Below, piece after piece: positions 1-11,431 of a stretch of DNA of 64,000 bases; the first letter of the stretch is position 1; each line of letters opens with the position of its first letter. The position numbers were made by a program, and so were the translations under genes. Where the stretch lies: contig JAGQDJ010000003.1 in the NCBI GenBank assembly GCA_022885665.1, positions 372,001-436,000 on the forward strand, read 5' to 3'. This DNA is from Triops longicaudatus (taxonomy: Eukaryota; Arthropoda; Branchiopoda; Notostraca; Triopsidae). The notes below the pieces were generated by a model. It was not told the origin of the DNA. It searched no databases and saw only the letters and a list, made by a program, of their open reading frames with translations.

Positions 1-1198
1 AGATCAAAGATCTTTCTAAAAAAAATCGAAGCACTGTTATGGACGCAGTATAACAGAAAACGTAGTGTTAGTGGGCAAGTTCAATTGAAATATTAGTAAA
101 AATCCATTACATTTCGTAAACTATTTAAAGCTAAATCAGACTAGACGAGTTCAGCATTTGAATAGGAAAAAACTCCCATCAGATAATATCGGAGTCATCA
201 ATTATGGCAATTTCAGCGTCGAAGACCAAGTTACTCGAGTTCTCTTAATTGCTGAACTCGGAACGTGTTCAAGATGTTCCGACGTCGCTGTAAAAAAAAA
301 TCTTGAAAATAGAAATGGTTGAACATTGCTAGTATACACTGTAGCATTTTCTCTCCAGAAAAATTCTCGAAATAGCTTTACTTTGTAATACAAATATAGG
401 TACTTCTCTTTTTGTACGCCCCGTGGACTTTTTCTCAGCCCCAAGAGCTTTTCGAGTGATACTTTTGCATTAATTAGCTCTACTAGTGATTAAGTAAGAT
501 TGTTTTACCCAAAAATACGATTATTTTCGCCAAAAAATTAAACTGTAAAATTACGCATTAAAATTGCGTTTCTGTTTGTTTTCGCACCATAGCGTGAAAA
601 TGAGGCCTAATGCAACGGAATATAACTTAACTGAGCTTAAACTAGCAATCTAAACGTGTCATAGAAAAATACCAACGCATTTGTTCAAAAATGTGTTCAA
701 TCAGACCAAAAATCTCGAAAACAAAAGAACCATTAAATGGTCGTATTTTCAGCCTACTTTGCGGTATTGAACTCTTTAGTGGAAATTAATCTAATTTCGA
801 AATTAGCTCTTTGTTTATTGGGTGTAGTGTCTCCAAAGTTGCGTTTCCTCCAAAACTTCCCTCGAGTCCGCATGGGAGCTAATGACGCAAAAGGAGTTTT
901 CTGTTAGGAATTCCATTAATGGGCCGCATTCGGCATAAGATGCCAAAATTGTGTTTCAGTGCGATCAGTTGCGTTTCGCGTGGCAGGAGAAAGAAAAGCT
1001 AGGGTTGGGGGTAAAATGGCACACGCTCTGCAAGTTTATCTTGGCTGGGGGTTTTAACTTGTGCTGTGGCTTTTGCCCCATGCTAAGACATTCACATAAT
1101 GTTGGACACGGATTAGTCCACTGGAGAAAGACAACGGTGTCGTTTTAACTGGCGGGTTCGCCATTCGTGTCGCGTCAGTTTTAAGTGAATGGGTTTCA
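1..1198. other. intergenic / upstream region
   Basis: AT-rich sequence without a convincing coding exon. Open frames here are short, with no recognisable domain. The last part (about 900-1198) is more GC-rich and lies just upstream of the proposed AEBP2 first coding exon, so it may hold that gene's promoter and 5' UTR. I see no TATA box or repeat that I can support. Confidence 0.5.
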
Positions 1199-1246
1199 AT
1201 GTTACCGTCGAGAGTTCCATCAAGGTTTGCAGACACGTTTTTAGCC

Positions 1247-4200
1247 ATGTCCAGGTGAGTTGACAGTAAGGTTAACTTTGAAGGGGCTAAAAAAGCAATA
1301 AAAGATTGAAAGTGAGCCAGGTAAATGAAGCCGTTACGTCAAAGGAAGTACGTTTGGATTGCGAGATCAATACGTAGTCGTGAGGCCGTTTAGTTTTTCA
1401 CACATGCAGAAATGCAAAACACCTGCTCAAGACATGTGGTTTTTGCTTCCGTCAAGGACAGGTGGGCTTCGTTTTCTCCCAACGAGCATGTGTTCCAGGT
1501 GTGAGAGCTATTACGAACACCTTACAATGTTTGAAGCTTTATTGACTTGGGCTTTGAGGACAATAACTCCAAAATTGTACCCAAAGAAAGTTGAAAACGC
1601 TTCAGAAACGTTTTTCGTTTATTCACAAACTAACGTTTTGACGATGGAGTTTTGAGCATCGAATAGTGGAAGTATAAAGTAACATGCAAGATAAAGTTAA
1701 AAGAATTACAAAGTTTATGACAGATCATTTGGTTTGTTTATAGTTCAGAGTCCTTTTGCGCCTTAGTTGTGGCAATAAGTAAATAATAAGACATGCCGGT
1801 AGAGCGGTCGGCAAAAATTCAGGATTTGAAAGCACATTTGGCTAGGTTGTAGAATTCGCACAAGTATTTAATGGTGGTTTCTTTCACGGAAACTTTAGCT
1901 TTTTCGTCTTCTTACTTGCAGGAGCTGCGTTTTCGAAGCTTAAAACGGCAGAATTATTCAGCGCAAGAATTAACTGTATTCGGGGGAAAATACGTTGTTG
2001 CACTAAATCTGACTTTGTCAACTATTCAATATGCGAAATGTTTTCCTGGTCGGTTAAAATTAGCGGAGTGTTGCATTTAAATTCTTTTAAAAATATTATT
2101 TAACAAAAAAATTAAAGGAGTTTGGAGAACTTGTGAAGCTGTTGCACTTACAAAATTTTTGAATTGTTTTTGGTAGATTTTGTATAAAACAGTCCATGCA
2201 GGACTTATTCAGGGTAGAGAAAGGTGTTGAAAAAAAACGTTAGGACAGCCGTAGGATCAAAACAATAGCCCAGAACGAGGTTTGTGTGCAAGATTCCCAC
2301 ACTGACTTGAATAGGTAAGGGATTTCTAGGTTCGCGCTGGACAAAAAGCGGACGAACAGAAACCTTGGGCTTTTAGTGCGCTGGACACAATACTGTCGAT
2401 CTGCCCTTGTTCTCCAACAAGCGTACATTGTCACATAGGGGGGTATACGCTGACTCCAAACCCTATTCTCCCTCTTCGGTTTTTATTCTAGAAATAGGAA
2501 AAAAAAATCCCTTGTAACAGAGCTGATAGCTTCTGTGCTACGGACCAATGCCTTCTCAATATGGTGTAGACAGGTTAAGCCCAACCCCTCTAACCTAACA
2601 GCTGTTGTTGGCGTCCTTTTTTCCTCTCTTCCATTCTTAGCGTTTTCTCCATTTTGGCTAGTATATGTCCCTTATTTGGCCCTAAGGCCTTAATAACAAA
2701 AATAGCCAAAAACTAGTGCATTCAAATTAGAAATAATTTAGAATAAAACAGAATAATGCTTATTATACTCTCTAGTATAGCACAAGGGCCCCCCAAAGCT
2801 TCTCAGTTCTTTGTATTGATCCATCTACTCGAGTGTGATAGCCCCAGCCGTGATTAAAGGACACGCACACACAGTTTTGCGGGAGTTTCTTGTCTTATGT
2901 CAGAAATACGTAAATAGAACGTAAAAGAAATGTGACGAAACGTGAGAAGACAGGTTTTAGGTTCACTTTTTTAGCGTGGTGGCCAACGCAAGGAAAGGCA
3001 ATATAACGTAATAAATGTATAGGCTTCCTATGCCGCCACTTCTTGCAGAGTTGCGACCTCGTTTAGCGCTATTTTGCGTACAATCCTGTTTTGCCTTCAA
3101 TTTCCCCCTCTCCTGCGTTGTTTCTGTAGTTCTCAGGCTCGTTCTTTGCCAATATCCGATCCATGCGTCCCCGAATTCGTTCATCGCTTTCGCCCTGAAG
3201 CTTGGGAAAAGGTTTTCCAGCCTACCCACATTACATTACAGGAATTCTCCCCCTACACCCTTCAGATTATCGATAGTCCTCCGGCTAAGGCAGAACATAT
3301 TTTGGCAGCCAAAAGAGTTTTTGTTGATATTAAAAGCATCCGGATGTGCTAATGAGATTAGATTTGCATAGACACGGCTCAGACAGCGTGCAACCTTGAG
3401 CTGAACCTGGGAACTTGAAAACTGTGGACTAGGGTGGAAATCGCCTGAAACCGAAGAGAAAACTGGGACCAAAAAGGCTTTTAAGGCTCTAAAGTTTGTA
3501 AGACGGCAAAACGAAGGATGACGACCTTCGGGAATTTTTAAAAGGCTCAGGCATTGCAACTTTGCTAGGGATAATCTGTTTTTTTTTTTTATATATATAT
3601 ATTTATTTATTTTTTCTTCCATCGTGTCTGCTTTCAGAGGGCTTTTCTTAGCTCTTCTTCCGTGAGAGACCGAAAGAGAGGACGAAAGGAGCGAAAATGA
3701 AAAGGTTGTAAAGGGAGTCGAAGAGAGAAAGAAAGATGGATGTAGGGATGCCCCGTGGGAGATTCTTGGGCAGATTTTCTGAACAAAAAGAAAAATGGAC
3801 GCTTTAGGGGGTTTGAGGATGCTAAAAAGTTTTGAGGTAACCTCCAGCAGCTTAAAGATTTGACCAATTGGTCACAGCGTCTTGGCTGTTGCCTTTTTAA
3901 GGGGGAAAATGGGAAGAAAGGCTGGGAGGAAGAAAAAAGGTGTGAAGGTTGTAAATACGAAATATGGTAATGTCGATTTTTTGTGGAGGAAGATCTTAAT
4001 GAGAATAGGTGACTTTTAAATTGCAATGGGGGGAGCTTGGGGGAAAAGGCGGGGGCTTTGGGGTTTTTCTTTCGCTGAAGGGGAGAAAAGGAAGTAGAGC
4101 TGGTTTTGCATATGATTTGAATAATCCATGGGATGCTAGGAAGCCTCCAGAGGGGGATTTGTAGAGGGAAAGAGAAAAGAGGGTTGATCCACTTGCTGGG

Positions 4201-7200
4201 GCGTATTTGCATTTGGAAGCTGGGAACTGTTTTGGGTGCGTTTTGGCTGTCTGGAATCCTAATGCGTTCTGGAAAATCTTTGGCAAAAAGTTGTTTCATT
4301 TTCGTGTGTATTTTCCTGCAATGTTTTAACTAAAACCTCGGTAAATTTATAACGGATTTTAAAAAACTAAGTGTTTATTTTTATTTCCCAGTAACTCCAT
4401 TGAAAAATTCATTTTGTTAACTAAAATTTTTCTTTAAAAATATTAATTATTTTATTTTTTTATATTTTTTCTTATTTTTTCTTGTTATATATGTTTTCTT
4501 GTTATATACTATATATGCTTATAAATATTACTATACTTTCTTACTATACGTTCTTACTATATTTTCTTAGACATTTGTTACAATATGAACAACTTTACAG
4601 TTTTGATGACGTAGGCCTGCTTTCGGATTGTTTGTTTCTAGATTAACAGATCATAACGAAGCTTAGCGTACGAGGTGTAATTTGACTCACCGGACAAGAT
4701 TGTCTATCTCGAAATAGTCGAGAAAGGTTATATCACGAAGGTCGCGCGGAATCCGATGTCTGACGTGTGTTTTATGTTTCTTTTTTAGTGGAGTGGCGTC
4801 CTTGGGCTCGTCGGACGCGTCGTCATGGAGTTCAACGAGTGATATCACGGAGCCCGCGTCACCCGCGTCTTCAGCTGCGTCACTGACATCACAACCGAGT
4901 CCATTAAGCCTGAATGGCTTGCTGTCCAGCCCGCGCTACGCTCGTAGTCCCAGTCCGCCCCCTTTGGCCATAAGCCACGCCCACCCGGCCAAGGAAGACG
5001 TTGCCGAAGAAGAATTAGGCGAAGCAAGCCAGACGCTGACGACGTCCACCAGTTGTACGAGCTGTTTAGGGCCTTCTCGCTCCACCAGGCGGAGACACAG
5101 CACCACGCCCACTTTTCTGCCCTTTAACCGTTGGAGAAGCACCCGCGGAGGCCGCCATCGCCACGCCTCCGATCCTGCGCGTCCCGTTACGCAAGAAGAA
5201 GACGGCAAACGGCGGCGGTGTCAAGGTCCAGTGTTCCATCCAGCGTTTTCTGACGCCATGAAGGACGGAGGTCGAAGTACTGGCCTCGAAGTACCGGACT
5301 CGAAAGACTGTCTTTCATCGTTTGCATTTCGGATGGACAAGTTGTGGACCGATGTGGGCTTGGACGCGTCTTTGAAGGAGAAGAACAAGCACGAGGAAGA
5401 AGACTATTGGCCACGCCTCTTGAAGAAGAAGAAAAAGGTGAAGAAGCGAGTCGGCGAGGAGTTGGAGGATCAATGGATGAAACGAGTCAAGTTAGAAGCC
5501 AGTTTGACGCAACAACAGACGATTTGGGACCTGAGGGCACAGAATTTTGTTCACGCCAGTGGCTCACCGCTGGAGAGCTGCCTCTGGGACGCGAAAAGAG
5601 GCGTGGCCAGGAAGGGCATCAAAGGACAGGGTCGTATTACCGATTATTTCAAAGCTCAAGCCAAATCTTCGTTGCTCAGGGAACATTGCGTGAAGATAGG
5701 TAATGTAACGGAAGGAAGCGACAGGACGAAAGAGACCACGCCCCCCGTACCGCCCGCAGTGACCGTGGTGAATGCGGAGGAACCGAAGGCCGAGGAGAAC
5801 GAGTTTCGAAAACCCGACGTACCGGAACCTGACACGCCCATTATCCGGTTTCCGGCCGTGGCCCAAGCGCCCAAGACGGATAAAGCGACGGCCAATGACA
5901 GAACAGTGGAACAGATGGTGTGCTTGTGGAAAACGTGTGGAGAAGTGCTGGGAACGAGTCATCAATTACTGACTCACATAGAAGTAATTTAGCGGGTTTT
6001 TTTTTTTTGTGTGTGTGTATTTTCAAGAAAGTCAAGCGAAATAGTAAACTCTGGGCAAAGTAAAATGGGTCGGTTCAAATTTGGAGACAAATGAGCGAAA
6101 TCGTTCGAATTATAGAAGTAGAGAAAAATTCAAAAGGGGTACTGTTATGTTGTAATTTAAAATAGTGCAAGTAGTGAGAGTGAAATATCAAAACATTTAC
6201 TTTAGTCACTAATCTAACCAATTAGTGTATAGTAAGACAAATTGATTTTAGAGTTTTAAATAGAAAGAGAATTCCTGAACGAAAATTGCTGTAAAAGTAG
6301 GAACCAGTTTGCGTTTAATTATTAAAAGAGCTAAGTATAAGCAAGATAATAGAGCGAAAGGAATTAAAAGTTTTTTTCTCGATCGGTTTTAATGAATTCG
6401 GTTTTATTTTTGTTACAGCGAGTTCACGTGCAGACGCAAGAAGGTAAACATTACTCGTGCGAATGGGAAGGTTGCAAAGTCCAAGGCAAAAAGTCCTGTT
6501 CGGCCAACTGGCTACAACGGCACGTGCTGTCGCATGGAGGAAGCAATAAACCATTTGGTTGCATCGTCGACTCGTGCGAACAAAGATTCAGCACACGGGT
6601 ATGCACCTGTTTTCCTCGATACTTTTTTTGGCGAGGCAATAATAAATTAAATGCGTTTTTTGTTTATCGACAGATGGCATTGGAAAGACATGTGAATTCT
6701 CATTTTAACCAGCAAGCCAGTGGAAGCCAGGTCACGCCCAATGGGTCTCAAGGGAAGAAATGCCACGATATCCCGACTGTCAAACTGCTCAGAAGAAATA
6801 GTAAGAAGCTCAAGTCCAGAAGGAAACCAGCGACAGGTAAAATTTGTTATATCTTTTATTTTTTTCCCCTCTTTGTTTCTGGAGTTACCTTCCATAATTT
6901 TTGTATTTATCTTAATATTATTTTTACATTTATTTTAATTCTTATTTTGTTTCAAGTTTTGTTCTTAATTTTCGTTCGGATTTTACTTAATTCATGGTTC
7001 GCTTGTTTAGCACGTCTATTCGATTACTTCGATGCGGGAATTATGGAAAGGCTCAAGTACCAGTTGCTACGTATCACAGCCAAGGCGACAGCGTTAGGAG
7101 TTTCGCTCAACGGTGAAGTCAGCTTAATAAGCCAAGTAAAGAATTCGAGACAACTTGTCATTTCGCGCGTTCTTACATTTACGTGTCTTGACTAATTTTA

Positions 7201-7914
7201 CGCAGGTGCTCGCTCAACGCATTGGACCGAATGGGAATCTTCAACTACTGGTGCACTGGACCCCAGAAAACTTGTAAGTTATTCCGTTTTCTTCGTCCTT
7301 TACCTGTTTTACTCTGTGTGATGTCCTGAAACTGCGCACTCTGATTTAAGGTATCGTTTTATAAGTGAAACCTCAGTAGCTTGTTCGATTTTGCAGGGTT
7401 TCGTAATTAAAGAAAAACTTCTTGTTTCCTTTCACACAAAAACCTGAATAGAAAAAAAGAAAAATCGCTGTTTGACAATATTCGCTTTTTTTTCGTTTCT
7501 TTGTTACATATGTATTTTATATTTCTGCGCATATTTATTCAACATTGACCTCTTTATTTTGAAATTAAATTTAGACAGCAAAGAATAAAATAAATTGGTA
7601 AAAAAAAATAATAATTCATGTTGAAGATTTTGACTTTGATGTCCGTGCAGATTTTCTTGTTAAAAGTGGTGTGGCTTCTCTAATTCTTTGTCTTTTCTCT
7701 CAGGTTACCTGACGAATGGATATTGGCTAGCGATTTAGTGGCCGAGAAACGTGTTTCTATTGCTCAGTTGGGACCCCAGGCCAGGGTTTTACTCCACGAA
7801 GCCATGTACGGATGTGGAGAAGGGGCGGGAAATCAGCCTGGACAGCAACAACCTGCCAAAAAGCACCGGAGAAAGAATATACCCACCTCGTACACGCCCA
7901 CTAGCCTTACCTAA
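1247..7914 (+). CDS. AEBP2: AEBP2/jing-like zinc-finger protein, PRC2 cofactor
   Basis: Homologue of AEBP2 (Drosophila jing), a nuclear accessory subunit of the Polycomb PRC2 histone H3K27 methyltransferase. Coding exons: 1247-1254, 4789-5983, 6419-6598, 6674-6836, 7011-7135, 7206-7273, 7704-7914, giving 649 residues (human about 517). A long Ser/Pro- and charge-rich N-terminal part is followed by three C2H2 fingers at about residues 381-471; the first has a Cys-x4-Cys spacing and the second contains WLQRHVLSH, as in AEBP2. Next come a basic KLLRRNSKKLKSRR stretch and the conserved C-terminal domain with FDYFDA and LLVHWTPENLLPDEW. Exon 1 is inferred: ATGTCCAG followed by gtgagt joins the 4789 exon in frame. 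An in-frame ATG at 1199 is an alternative start. The family call is firm; the start is less so. A PCNA-binding-like motif lies at 5627-5650. Confidence 0.88.
1255..4788 (+). other. AEBP2 intron 1 (inferred), non-coding
   Basis: A 3.5-kb interval between the proposed first coding exon and the main exon, ending in a good acceptor (tttcttttttag). It contains no recognised gene. Notable content: a degenerate tRNA-like stretch around 2445-2560 (minus), an isolated open segment at 3120-3352, a purine-rich tract at about 3640-4330, and low-complexity TTTTCTTGTTATATA-type repeats at about 4440-4570. Confidence 0.5.
3640..4330 (+). repeat. purine-rich strand-asymmetric tract
   Basis: The plus strand is strongly enriched in G and A (runs such as gagggaaagagaaaagagg), leaving a 221-codon open frame on the complementary strand (3634-4299). 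That frame is dominated by Ser, Pro, Phe and Leu, as expected from a polypyrimidine strand. I see no domain, so I treat it as a compositional feature and not as a gene. Confidence 0.5.
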
Positions 7915-8455
7915 ACCTCAAAAGGCGAGGGAAACAGAAAAGACCGCAAAATTGGACAAAATGAAGAGAAAAATGGAGCTTGTCGTAGAACGCTGCAGCG
8001 AATTACGTGTAGTGAAACAAAAGAATGACAAGACAATGAAGCTTACAAGAGGCTGGTCCAAGTTCACACCTCCCGTAACCCTGATCTCGATTTTTTTGGC
8101 GTCGACTTGTTGCTCGGCGGAAAAACTGGATAAGATTCAAAACTAAGACGTGTTGGAAAATCCAAACGCTCAAAGAGTTATTTTGCGAAGAATATTGCAG
8201 ATTTGCAGCATCCAAGCGAATTCCTGCTACGACCACTGCCAAGCCATGCCGGGAATAAGGAAGAAACGACTTTTTTTAAGAAAAGAAATTCCTTTTTCCC
8301 GATAGTGTGGTGTTCCGTCCTCGTTCCGGAATTTGATTTCCTTTCCGATTTTTTTTATTTTTTTTTTATTATTTTTGTCTCCAGTTATGGTACTTTGTAG
8401 TAACGCCAGGTTCTCAAAAGATGGCTTTCACTGCACCGAGAATTTCAAGGTATAG
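7915..8455 (+). other. AEBP2 3' UTR and gap to next gene
   Basis: Sequence downstream of the AEBP2 stop with no convincing coding content. I find no canonical AATAAA on the plus strand; AATAAG occurs near 8253. On the opposite strand TTTATT at about 8354-8359 could serve as the poly(A) signal of the minus-strand gene model ending at 8456. Confidence 0.4.
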
Positions 8456-9190
8456 TTAAACTTGAAACGTCTTGAAACTATCTTCAAACGTCACGTTGCA
8501 CCTCCAACTTAGCAAAATTCCTTTTGTGCTGTGAAAGCTATCTGTTGAAAAGGGGAAGGTCTTGTTTCTGAAAAGATTCTTAAAATTGCACGAATTTTTG
8601 TAGGAACAATATCGTCCACTTTTAGCAAAGACCGATCTCGTTAGACACAAGCTTGCATTAGAGATTCTAAAGGTGTGCCAATTTTTTTTTTATTAAAAAG
8701 GAAGATTTTTCCAATTTTTGAACACTGCCAAGGGTTCTTACCAAGTTCAAAATAAGAGCCTAGCTTCTTTTCGTTTCGTCCGCGAATTTCAGAGGTGAAG
8801 GAATAACAGTCGGCCATATTTTTTTGGAAATAATCTGAAATCTTTTCCGCAACTTTTTGCTGTGACTGGAAGAATCTTCCCACACACGTGTGCCTTAAAC
8901 GTCGCTGATACACCAATCAGACAGAACACGTGAGATGCTAGTCACCGTACAAGAAAGTTCAACAACTTACTAACCAAAATTTCAAATCTCCCACTTTTTC
9001 GAGTAAAGGTTAATTTACAATCCAGTTTTTTAAAGTAAACAAAGCAGTATTGCCCTGAGTCGGGGCTGCGTACCATTCTTTTGCAACTTGGCGTACGTTG
9101 TTTTCTTTTTTTGCCATCTTCTGAAGCGAAAATTGGCGGCTCGGATTTTTTGGACGATTTTTGAATCTGTTTTGCATTTTTGAGAGGCAT
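8456..9190 (-). CDS. hypothetical three-exon protein
   Basis: Not recognised. Three open segments on the minus strand join in consistent phase: 9190-8975, 8904-8742 and 8541-8456, giving 154 residues and a TAA stop. Junctions: donor G|gttagt to acceptor gtgtatcag (70-nt intron, the common size here), and donor G|gtaaga to acceptor ttttcaacag (200 nt). AATAAA on this strand lies about 100 nt past the stop. The product is basic at the N-terminus (KKRKQR) and has a PIP-box-like KISDYF without the usual Gln. A stronger gtaagt donor four bases downstream of the first junction would throw exon 2 out of frame. With no domain and a hand-built model, this could be fortuitous. Confidence 0.35.
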
Positions 9191-10369
9191 TAAGGGTGTT
9201 ACACTAGTGTAGTTGGGTGCCTTGTCCGTGTTATTTCCGTGAGACTAGCAAAAAGAGGAACTTGTATTTTCTTACATAACAGAGGAAAACATATCACATG
9301 TGTTCGTAAAAGTAGATTGGAGTCACAGCGTGATTTTTTCTACGAGTAAAGGATGGGGTGTCAAAGCTACAGGAAACCGATCTCCGCTTTCCATTTTTTG
9401 CCGAAGCACGTAAAAAGAGACGTAGTTTTTTTGCTTAATGCGGTTGCATAGTTTTAATTGCAGGAAAGAAAAAACATTTCCTGGTAGTGGTGAAGTGAAA
9501 GGAAGCTAATTTTAAACCGCATTTATCTACCTCACAGTTCACTGCCACAAAGACACTTGCCTTTCCTTGGGGTAAACAGAATTTTTGCTTTTGGATCTTT
9601 TTTCGCTGTTTCCTGGAATGTGTTGAAAATTGGGTGCGAAAAACGAGGAAAAGTGAGTTCACAACTTAAAGAACTGTTGTAAAAATGAATTTAAAAAAAA
9701 TATTCCGATAAGACTTAAAATTCTAATTATGAGGTTTGTAAATAATTCGGAGTTCCATGCTGAGAAAAAATGTTGGGCGAATATGAATAAGTAGAATATG
9801 CTTTGGTTGAGAGACTATTGGGAGATATTAATTACTGATGGTATTTTTATTGTGGTGTACAAAAACAATGCAGAAATCAATTCGATGCAGATTTTCAAAG
9901 ATTTTACCCCGCATATTGAGATTCTGAATGTGAAAAGTGGATTTTTTTGGTTCCCTTTGTTTCGGTGATGAAAAAATCATTTCCCTTCTTTCTGTCTTGT
10001 GCGATTATTGTATGTTTGTGATTCTGTATGGCTCTAGCAATAGACCTTTCCAAAAAACTAAAATGCTAATATTTGTCAAAAACTAATTAATGTGAAGCGC
10101 ATGTTTAGGTCCGCGAAGCTGAAACACTTTCCGTTGGTTTCGAAAAATCTCCGGAAAGTAAAGAATTTCCCGAAATTCCTGTGTTTCTACTGGTCGCTAT
10201 TTTTTCCTACAAAATTGAAGGGTTCTGACTATGAAATACATGTTTTTTTAAAAAAAAAAAAATACGACAATGTAAGACGAATTTTCGCTTGCGAAACCGG
10301 CTTGTTTTCCGAAAAATTATCATTTTTTTAAATTTCCCTCTAAAAAGGGCGGAGACCTTCGAAAATCGC
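9191..10369. other. intergenic, no gene seen
   Basis: AT-rich sequence with short open frames only. No domain, RNA gene or clear repeat was recognised. The start may hold the promoter of the minus-strand hypothetical gene. Confidence 0.5.
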
Positions 10370-10672
10370 TAAAAACCAAAGCTCCGCCTTCCTCTCTACC
10401 CAGCTCCTCCCTGGTTGGGCTCCTATCCTTGTACTCTCTACTGTCCTATCTGGCTTTCCAGGCTTGCTCGGTTTCCCGAACCACCTACTAAACCAGCTAT
10501 GGCATAGTAGAGGATTAAAGTCAAGTTAGGAGTCAGATAGAGGAGTGGTACCATACACCAAACAGGAAATATATATAATAAAATTCCTGTCCTTGTAGGG
10601 CTCGAACCTACAAGGTCCTCACGGTTCCCGACCCACGACTTTAACCGCTCGGCCAATTTGTATTGTACCTAC
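10370..10672 (-). repeat. tRNA-derived SINE-like element
   Basis: Read on the minus strand, there is an A-box-like TGGCCGAGCGG (about 10655-10642) and a B-box GGTTCGAGCCC (about 10608-10598), the internal Pol III promoter of tRNAs. The T-arm is a 9-bp perfect stem with a 7-nt loop. The 5' and 3' ends do not pair as an acceptor stem, so this is not a working tRNA; the Leu/Ser-like D-arm suggests a tRNA-derived SINE head. The downstream body to about 10370 is inferred as part of the element. Element ends and target duplications were not established. Confidence 0.5.
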
Positions 10673-10958
10673 CAGGCATTAGAACTCCTATATAAATTAC
10701 AATGTATTAAAATGTAAGAAGATAGCACCTCGTAACGTGATGAATACGGTGAAAAATACAGCAGCTTTTTATGCGTTAGTTTAAGCTTTAAATATGGTAA
10801 GTGGTAAGTGTAAAGCCACAAATACTATCCGATTAATCGTCAGTCGTCTTCGAAGTCTTCTATTTTTGTTTCGATTAATTGAACATTTGAGAGAATCGTG
10901 TGCCTTCAGAAGGGAGAATTATATCTTTGTACAGGGACTATGAGACTCACTAAATCCC

Positions 10959-11010
<52 letters not shown>

Positions 11011-11431
11011 GTGGGGCAAAACATCATTTCGTTAACCACTCTGTTCTGGTCCTCGCTGAGTTTATCGCAATCGCTCTTGACGCGAAAAGTTTGATCAATA
11101 AACGCGGTGTAACAAACTCCATACCATTTTTCATGGTTTGGTGTATACATTCTTCCGCCGACAGTTTTTATGCATTATTTTGGCATTTTCCGACGTTTGT
11201 AAGGTGACAAAAGGTATAAAAGTTCGTTACGGATTTAACATGGCGACAAAACAGTGAGAATACCGACAATACTATTACATTTTACTGTGTATTTATAATG
11301 TACAACGTGAAGCGAGTGCGATAACTTATGTTTTGTGCAACACTGGGGCTCTACAAATCTTTTCCCTTAAACTACATGAACTTCTTGGTCAACTAGCATT
11401 TATCCTTTGCAGTACATGTACTTAGAGCACC
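10673..11431. other. intergenic, upstream of CFAP157
   Basis: Mostly AT-rich. It contains the long T run described separately and a short open frame beside it on the minus strand. Apart from being the likely promoter region of CFAP157, nothing else is supported. Confidence 0.45.
10961..11007 (-). repeat. 47-base T run (poly-A on minus strand)
   Basis: An uninterrupted run of 47 T. On the minus strand it reads as a poly-A tail after a GC-richer sequence, which would fit a retroposed copy. No flanking duplication was found, so slippage expansion is an equal explanation. Confidence 0.7.

Noticed and set aside
2445..2560. A second SINE on the minus strand
   Set aside because: Only a weak B-box-like GGTTTGGAGTC and a vague A-box; too degenerate to call.
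3634..4299. 221-codon open frame on the minus strand
   Set aside because: Composition is dominated by Ser/Pro/Phe/Leu because the opposite strand is purine-rich; no domain, no splice context and no supporting ATG environment.
9435..9662. 75-codon minus-strand open frame
   Set aside because: Short, no domain, no splice partners in phase, in AT-rich intergenic sequence.
10590..10660. Functional tRNA gene
   Set aside because: A and B boxes are present but the acceptor stem does not pair and the anticodon region does not fold properly.
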